64,000 nt of DNA from Aquipseudomonas alcaligenes NBRC 14159 (GTDB taxonomy: Bacteria > Pseudomonadota > Gammaproteobacteria > Pseudomonadales > Pseudomonadaceae): NCBI RefSeq assembly GCF_000467105.1, contig NZ_BATI01000010.1:122153-186152 (forward strand), in the 5' to 3' direction. A program made the translations under genes and the position numbers. Shown here in pieces: positions 59,744 to 64,000 of the stretch; within the stretch, counting starts at the first letter, position 1; each line of letters opens with the position of its first letter. The notes under the pieces are model-generated. The model did not search any database, was not told the DNA's origin, and saw only the letters and a program-made list of their open reading frames with translations.

Positions 59744-62662
59744 TCAGACCACCTCGCCAAGCAGCGACAGCGCCATCTGGCGCAGCTGCTGCAGGTCCAC
59801 CGGTTTCAGCAGGCAGGCCTGGGCACCTCTGGCCCGGGCCTCGGCCAGCAGGTCCTGATCGGCGGCGGCACTCACCACCAGCACCGGCACCTCAGCCAGG
59901 CGCGGCTGACCGCGCATGAAGTCGAGCACCTCCAGGCCGCTGCCGTCGGGCAGATCGAGGTCGAGCAAGAGCAGCGCCGGCGTCTGCTCGGCCAGTTGCA
60001 GCAAGGCACGGCGTACCGAACCCACGCCCCCGACCACCGCCATGTCGCGCAGCGCTTCCTGCAATACGCGCAGGCAGGCCGGATGGTCTTCCACGCACAG
60101 CACTTCGGCCAGGGCGGCAGTGGACTCGGCAGCCGGCGCGCCCGCCACCTCGGCAGCCGGCGCGGGCTCGGCGGCGCTGGGCAGTTCGATCCAGAAGCGA
60201 CTGCCCAGCCCGACATCACTGGAGAAGCCCATCTCGCCATTCATCAGCTCGGCCAACTCGCGGCACAGCACCAGGCCGATGCCGGTTCCGGGAATATTGG
60301 AGTTCTCCCGCCCCAGGCGCTGGAACGGCTGGAACAGCTGGTCCTGCTGCTCGGGGCTGAGCCCCGGGCCACTGTCGTCGACCCACAGCCGCACACCGCC
60401 GGCGCGCACTTCGTAGCCCAGGCGGATCATGCCCTGCGGGCTGTTGTACTTGATCGCGTTGGACAGCAGGTTGAGCATCACCTGGCGCAGCCGTCGCGGA
60501 TCGGCCAGCACGAACAGCGGCGGATGGGCCTCGGCTTGCAGCTGTAACTGCAGGCGCCGCTGCTGCACTTCCGGCTGCACCAGCTCGGCACACCCCTTGA
60601 GCAGCGGCCCGATGTCCACCGGCTGCAGCTGCAACTGCTGCTGGCGACTCTCGATACTGGAAAGGTCGAGGATGTCGTCCACCAGCGAGGTCAGGTGACG
60701 GCTGGCGAGCACAATCTCGCGGGCGTACTCGGCTTCCTGATTGCGCTCGGCATGGTCCTGCGCCTCCAGCTCGATCAGCTGGGCGAAACCATGGATGGCA
60801 TTGAGCGGCGTGCGCAACTCGTGGCTCATGCTGGACAGGAAGCGACTCTTGGCCTGGCTGGCGGCTTGCGCCTCCAGGCTGGCGCGGCGCAGCTCTTCCT
60901 GCACCTGCTTGAGCCGGGTGATGTCGACATGGGTACCGGCGGCGCGCACCGCGCGGCCCTGCTCGTCACGCTCGATCACCTTGCCGCGGCTGAGCAGCCA
61001 GGCGTAGTTGCCCTGGGCATCGGCATAGCGATACTCGGCCTCGAAGAAGTCCTCGGCGCTGTCGTCGGCCATGCTCAGGCGCAGGTGACGCACCCTGGCC
61101 AGGTCGTCCGGATGCACCCGCTGGTTGAATTCGGCAAAGGGCATTGAGTCGCCCGGCAGGCCGAAGCGCCGCACGAAGCGCTCGCTGACGCGGATACTGA
61201 GGCTGGCCGCCTCGACCTCCCAGAGGCTCTCGGTGGTGCTTTCCAGCACCAGCTCCAGGGTGCGCTGGGCCTGCAGGCGGCTCTCCTCACTGGTGCGCAG
61301 CTGCTCGCCGGCATGCAGCACTTCGCCGGCCATCTCCGCCAGCTCGCGAATGGCCGTCTCCGGCGCCTGCGGCTTGCGTTCGCCCAAGGCCAGGCGACGC
61401 ATCATGCCGACGATGCCGGTGATGGGCTCGGCCAGCTCGTCGCTCAGGCGCCGCGAACGCAGCCACATCCAGGTACCGAACAATAGATAGAAGAACACCA
61501 GGCCGGCGATCAGCAGGTAGCCGATGGTCAGGTACTGTTCGGCCAGGCGATTGGTCTCGCGGAAGATATCCGCCTCGTCCACCACCAGCAGCAGGCGCCA
61601 GCCGGTCTGCGGCACCTCGCTCCAGGCCATCAGCTGCCCTCGCCCACCCAGCTGGACCTCCACCACGCCGTGGGGCTTGGCGGCCATGCCGTCGAGCAGC
61701 GGGCGCAGCCCGGGCTGGCGATCCAGCTTGAAATCCTCCGGCTTGAGCACTTCGCGGCTCACCGCCTCGGCGTAGGAGTAGCTGGTCAACTCGCGCAGGC
61801 CGAAATCCTTCTCGCCGGCCGCCGGCAACGCCATGATCGCGTTATCCGGCCCCACCAGCAGCGCATAGCCCTGCCAGGGCACCTGCAGGTTACCGGTCTC
61901 GGCCAGCATCTGGCCGACCGTCACGTCCAGGCCGACCACACCCTCGAGGAAATCGCCGCGGTACACCGGCGCAATGGCCGACATCATCCAGCCCAGGCCG
62001 GCCGGGTCCAGATAGACCTCGGTCCACACCGTCCCGCGCTTGGGGTTGTGCGTGGCATCGGCCAGGTAATAGAAGTTGTACTGCGGGATGTCCATGTCAT
62101 GCGGGTACTGCTGCAGCACATCGAAATAGGGGTAGATGCGGTTGTAGCTGTCCCAGCTGTTGAAGTAGACCGCCGCCACCAGCGGATCGGCCTGCTTGAT
62201 CGAGCGCATCAGCGGGTCCACCCGCGACAGGCGCAGCGCCTTGTCGCGGTCCTGGCGCTCGGCCGGCGTGCTGGCGGCATAGAAGGAGGCGGCACGGCCG
62301 TCGTCGCTGCGGCTGTGGAACACCCCGCCGGGGGTGCTGGCATGGCGCTGACGTTCCAGCTCGTCGGGTTCGAAACGGCGGTCGGCCAGGGCCTCGGCCA
62401 CCGCATCGCGATACACGCCGACCTGTGCCTCGATGGCGCGCAGGCGGCTGTCGATCACCTTGCCCTCGCGGCGCACGGCGCTGTCCAGGTCCTGCAGCGC
62501 ACTGCTCTGCAGGTAACCGACCTGGGACTCGCGAATGGACTCGTTGGTATAGAGGTAAACGCCGATCAGCACCGACTCCACCAGCACCAGCGGGATCAAT
62601 GCGCTCTGCAGGAAGGCTCGCCAGATCCAGCGACGCAGGGGCTTTAGCGGTGCAAGCGGCAT
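59744..62662 (-). CDS. Hybrid sensor histidine kinase with Cache, PAS and receiver domains
   Basis: A 972-residue membrane sensor. A helix near residues 15-35 and another near 380-405 flank a periplasmic double-Cache-type domain of about 340 residues. A HAMP-like linker, a PAS/PAC segment (VHPDDLARVRHLRLS, AAGTHVDITRLKQVQEELR), a HisKA domain with His614 in SSMSHELRTPLNAI, and an ATPase domain (NLLSNAIKYN, DSGPGLS, GTGIGLVLC) follow. After an Ala/Pro linker a receiver domain has Asp901 as likely phospho-acceptor (LLDLDLPDG). GAGGAG seven bases before ATG 62662 sets the start. No partner regulator is adjacent, so the output is unknown. Confidence 0.88.
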   Translation of the reverse strand: MPLAPLKPLRRWIWRAFLQSALIPLVLVESVLIGVYLYTNESIRESQVGYLQSSALQDLDSAVRREGKVIDSRLRAIEAQVGVYRDAVAEALADRRFEPDELERQRHASTPGGVFHSRSDDGRAASFYAASTPAERQDRDKALRLSRVDPLMRSIKQADPLVAAVYFNSWDSYNRIYPYFDVLQQYPHDMDIPQYNFYYLADATHNPKRGTVWTEVYLDPAGLGWMMSAIAPVYRGDFLEGVVGLDVTVGQMLAETGNLQVPWQGYALLVGPDNAIMALPAAGEKDFGLRELTSYSYAEAVSREVLKPEDFKLDRQPGLRPLLDGMAAKPHGVVEVQLGGRGQLMAWSEVPQTGWRLLLVVDEADIFRETNRLAEQYLTIGYLLIAGLVFFYLLFGTWMWLRSRRLSDELAEPITGIVGMMRRLALGERKPQAPETAIRELAEMAGEVLHAGEQLRTSEESRLQAQRTLELVLESTTESLWEVEAASLSIRVSERFVRRFGLPGDSMPFAEFNQRVHPDDLARVRHLRLSMADDSAEDFFEAEYRYADAQGNYAWLLSRGKVIERDEQGRAVRAAGTHVDITRLKQVQEELRRASLEAQAASQAKSRFLSSMSHELRTPLNAIHGFAQLIELEAQDHAERNQEAEYAREIVLASRHLTSLVDDILDLSSIESRQQQLQLQPVDIGPLLKGCAELVQPEVQQRRLQLQLQAEAHPPLFVLADPRRLRQVMLNLLSNAIKYNSPQGMIRLGYEVRAGGVRLWVDDSGPGLSPEQQDQLFQPFQRLGRENSNIPGTGIGLVLCRELAELMNGEMGFSSDVGLGSRFWIELPSAAEPAPAAEVAGAPAAESTAALAEVLCVEDHPACLRVLQEALRDMAVVGGVGSVRRALLQLAEQTPALLLLDLDLPDGSGLEVLDFMRGQPRLAEVPVLVVSAAADQDLLAEARARGAQACLLKPVDLQQLRQMALSLLGEVV

Positions 62663-62752
62663 CCGGTGCTCCTCGAATTCCAATCTGAAGAGAATGGCAC
62701 AAGGCCGCTGATCGGCCAGCCCAGGCCGGGCATTGTACTGGCAGAACGATGG

Positions 62753-62781
62753 TCGACGCTGAGGAACCTTTGCCGTACACT
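62753..62781 (+). promoter_or_regulatory. Possible ssrA promoter
   Basis: TACACT (62776-62781) as -10 and TCGACG-like sequence ending near 62758 as a weak -35 lie about 30 bases before the mature tmRNA 5' end. Confidence 0.4.
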
Positions 62782-62808
62782 GCGCGTCCAACCTCGCAAG
62801 AGCGTTCT

Positions 62809-63165
62809 GGGGCCGATTAGGATTCGACGCCGGTAACAAAACTTGAGGGGCATGCCGAGTAGGTGACAGTTCTCGTAAATCCGCTGCCACAACTTCATAG
62901 TTGCCAACGACGACAACTACGCTCTGGCCGCCTAAGGGCGCCAGCAGACCCTAGGGGATGCCTGTAAACCCGAAGATTTGGTCTGTCAGATAGAACAGGA
63001 TCGCCGCCAAGCACGCTGCAGGTGTAACGGCTAAAACTTATGCAGCTCGCTCCAAGCACCCTGCCACTCGGGCGGCGCGGAGTTAACTCAGTAGAGATGG
63101 CTAAGCATGTAGAACCGATAGCGGAGAGCTGGCGGACGGGGGTTCAAATCCCCCCGGCTCCACCA
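62809..63165 (+). ncRNA. ssrA: Transfer-messenger RNA (tmRNA)
   Basis: tmRNA rescues stalled ribosomes together with SmpB. The mature RNA is 357 bases: the 5' end GGGGCCGATTAGGATTCGACG pairs with the tRNA-like 3' end that closes with GGTTCAAATCCCCCCGGCTCC and CCA encoded at 63163-63165. The tag reading frame at 62903-62935 encodes ANDDNYALAA followed by TAA, the known P. aeruginosa tag. Downstream lies a terminator and then an integrase, so the 3' end is a likely integration site. Confidence 0.97.
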
Positions 63166-63171
63166 AATAAG

Positions 63172-63205
63172 CCCCTGAAAAGCCTAGAGTTTTTCAGGGG
63201 TTTTT
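63172..63205 (+). terminator. Terminator after ssrA
   Basis: CCCCTGAAAA (63172-63181) pairs with TTTTCAGGGG (63191-63200), followed by a T tract. Confidence 0.9.
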
Positions 63206-63302
63206 CTTTTGGTGTCGAAGAAATGTCGATACCACTTCAGCGCTCCACCTCCGATCAGGCTACGCTGGCAGTGCAGCGGCCACTCTTCAGTCGGAGCAGA
63301 TC

Positions 63303-63530
63303 ATGGAACGATATAAAGACCTTGATGGAGATTCAGGCGTAGTCGCATTCGAAATCGGTGAAGGCTCAATCACCGTCCAGTTCAGCACCGGCATGAAGTA
63401 TCTCTACACGGTACGAAGCGCTGGAGCTGTACACATCGCAAATATGCAGCGTCTGGCACGAACTGGCGACGGTCTGAATAGCTACATCAAGAGACTGGCC
63501 AACAAAGCCTATGAGGCAAAATGGCGCTAA
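63303..63530 (+). CDS. KTSC-domain small protein
   Basis: A 75-residue protein beginning MERYKDLDGDSGVVAFEIGE, with the KTSC-type pattern ITVQFSTGMKYLYTV and LNSYIKRLANKAYEAK. GGAG lies a few bases before the ATG. Its base composition is close to half GC, clearly lower than the chromosome genes around it, which marks it as part of the element inserted at ssrA. The biochemical role of KTSC proteins is not established. It converges with the integrase gene, 7 bases apart. Confidence 0.72.
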   Translation: MERYKDLDGDSGVVAFEIGEGSITVQFSTGMKYLYTVRSAGAVHIANMQRLARTGDGLNSYIKRLANKAYEAKWR

Positions 63531-63537
63531 CACCCGA

Positions 63538-64000
63538 TTACTCAATCGGGCCAGCTAACGGGCCCAGACGCACGGCATCCTGTAGATGATCCGGCGCCAG
63601 GTGCGCATATCTCATGGTCATGGCCAAGCTGGAGTGACCCAAGATTCGCTGCAGGGTGAGGATGTTCCCGCCGTTCTGGATGAAGTGGCTTGCGAAGGTA
63701 TGCCGAAGTGCATGAGCGGCCTGTCCTTTCGGTAGCTCGATGGTCGTTCTGGCAAGGGCTCGACGGAACGAGGTGATGGCCGAGTTGGGCTGGCCGTGTT
63801 TTCTCCAGTGCCGAACGATCTGGGCTTCAAGCTCGGGCGTGATTGGTACTGATCGAACCTTGCCACTCTTGGTCCCGCTGAATGTGATCACGCCATTGCG
63901 CAGCCCGGTCGGCTTGAGCTTTTCGGCCTCTGACCAACGTGCACCAGTGGCCAGACAGATCAAGGTGATGATCTCTACATGCGGGTTATCGCAGCCCCTG
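63538..64000 (-). CDS. Tyrosine-type site-specific integrase, 5' part outside window
   Basis: The frame is open to the window edge, with 153 residues of the C-terminal catalytic domain visible. All catalytic elements in view are intact: Arg in CLATGARWSEAEKL, the Lys-bearing beta turn TKSGKVRSVPI, HALRHTFASH, the second His in LGHSSLAMTMRYAHL and its Tyr nucleophile. It is the phage/island integrase type and faces ssrA from 370 bases away, which fits an element integrated at the 3' end of ssrA. Codon use and lower GC also set it apart. Confidence 0.9.
   Translation of the reverse strand, partial: RGCDNPHVEIITLICLATGARWSEAEKLKPTGLRNGVITFSGTKSGKVRSVPITPELEAQIVRHWRKHGQPNSAITSFRRALARTTIELPKGQAAHALRHTFASHFIQNGGNILTLQRILGHSSLAMTMRYAHLAPDHLQDAVRLGPLAGPIE

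Noticed and set aside
62903..62935. Tag frame in ssrA as an independent small gene
   Set aside because: It is the resume codon and tag sequence of tmRNA and is not translated as a free-standing gene.
63166..63302. Second copy of the ssrA 3' end as an att repeat close by
   Set aside because: No direct repeat of the ssrA end was found within the window; the far attachment site must lie beyond 64000 if it exists.

Overview
The window is a GC-rich chromosomal segment of a Pseudomonas species. The gene order from cbrA-cbrB through pcnB, panBCD, pgi, acs, pnp-rpsO-truB-rbfA-infB-nusA-rimP, secG-tpiA-glmM-folP-ftsH, carAB-greA, dapB, dnaJ-dnaK-grpE, recN, fur, bamE, smpB and the lactate genes to ssrA is the one known from P. 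aeruginosa and relatives. The tmRNA tag (ANDDNYALAA), the CrcZ-type RNA beside cbrB and the REP-like elements fit the same genus. The species cannot be named from this sequence alone.

Layout. (a) 1-4460: the CbrA sensor (5' end cut by the window), CbrB, and the CrcZ RNA with its sigma-54 promoter; together they form the carbon catabolite repression relay. (b) 4463-8720: poly(A) polymerase, folK and the pantothenate genes panB, panC, panD. (c) 8806-14730: pgi, acs, an MpaB-like oxygenase and a thiolase. (d) 14867-22805: less characterised genes, namely an rRNA-type methyltransferase, an AsmA-like DUF748 giant, three tandem DUF2845 secreted proteins, a rhomboid protease and a zinc-finger/TPR membrane protein. 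(e) 22941-37313, minus strand: the RNA and translation operon, tRNA-fMet, tRNA-Leu and the secG to ftsH genes. (f) 37715-48160: yhbY, then minus-strand DUF4149, greA, carB, carA, dapB, dnaJ, dnaK and grpE. (g) 48308-52461: recN, fur, bamE, rnfH, ratA and smpB. (h) 52498-59394: lldR and a lactate operon lldP-lldD-lldE. (i) 59494-62662: a small secreted protein and a large hybrid sensor kinase. (j) 62809-64000: ssrA followed at once by a lower-GC tract with a KTSC protein and a tyrosine recombinase, the edge of an integrated element.

The most notable observations are two lesions in one operon. lldP carries an apparent one-base frameshift after codon 12, and lldE (D-lactate dehydrogenase) carries an in-frame amber codon between its two iron-sulfur motifs, while lldR, its operator and lldD look intact. 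The rlmE (ftsJ) gene normally found upstream of ftsH is absent from this locus. Regulatory sequence is unusually legible: a sigma-54 promoter for CrcZ, two near-perfect sigma-32 promoters for grpE and dnaK, a LexA box on recN, a palindromic LldR operator, a CA-rich Hfq/Crc-type site at the acs ribosome binding site, and paired terminators between the initiator tRNA and rimP.

The gene sets work together. CbrA/B drives CrcZ, which would relieve Hfq/Crc repression of targets such as acs. The minus-strand block supplies translation and RNA turnover. The heat-shock and SOS genes share one divergent control region. No convincing wholly new defence or biosynthetic system was seen; the undescribed parts are the DUF2845 array with its rhomboid neighbour, the zinc-finger/TPR membrane protein, and the start of the island at ssrA.
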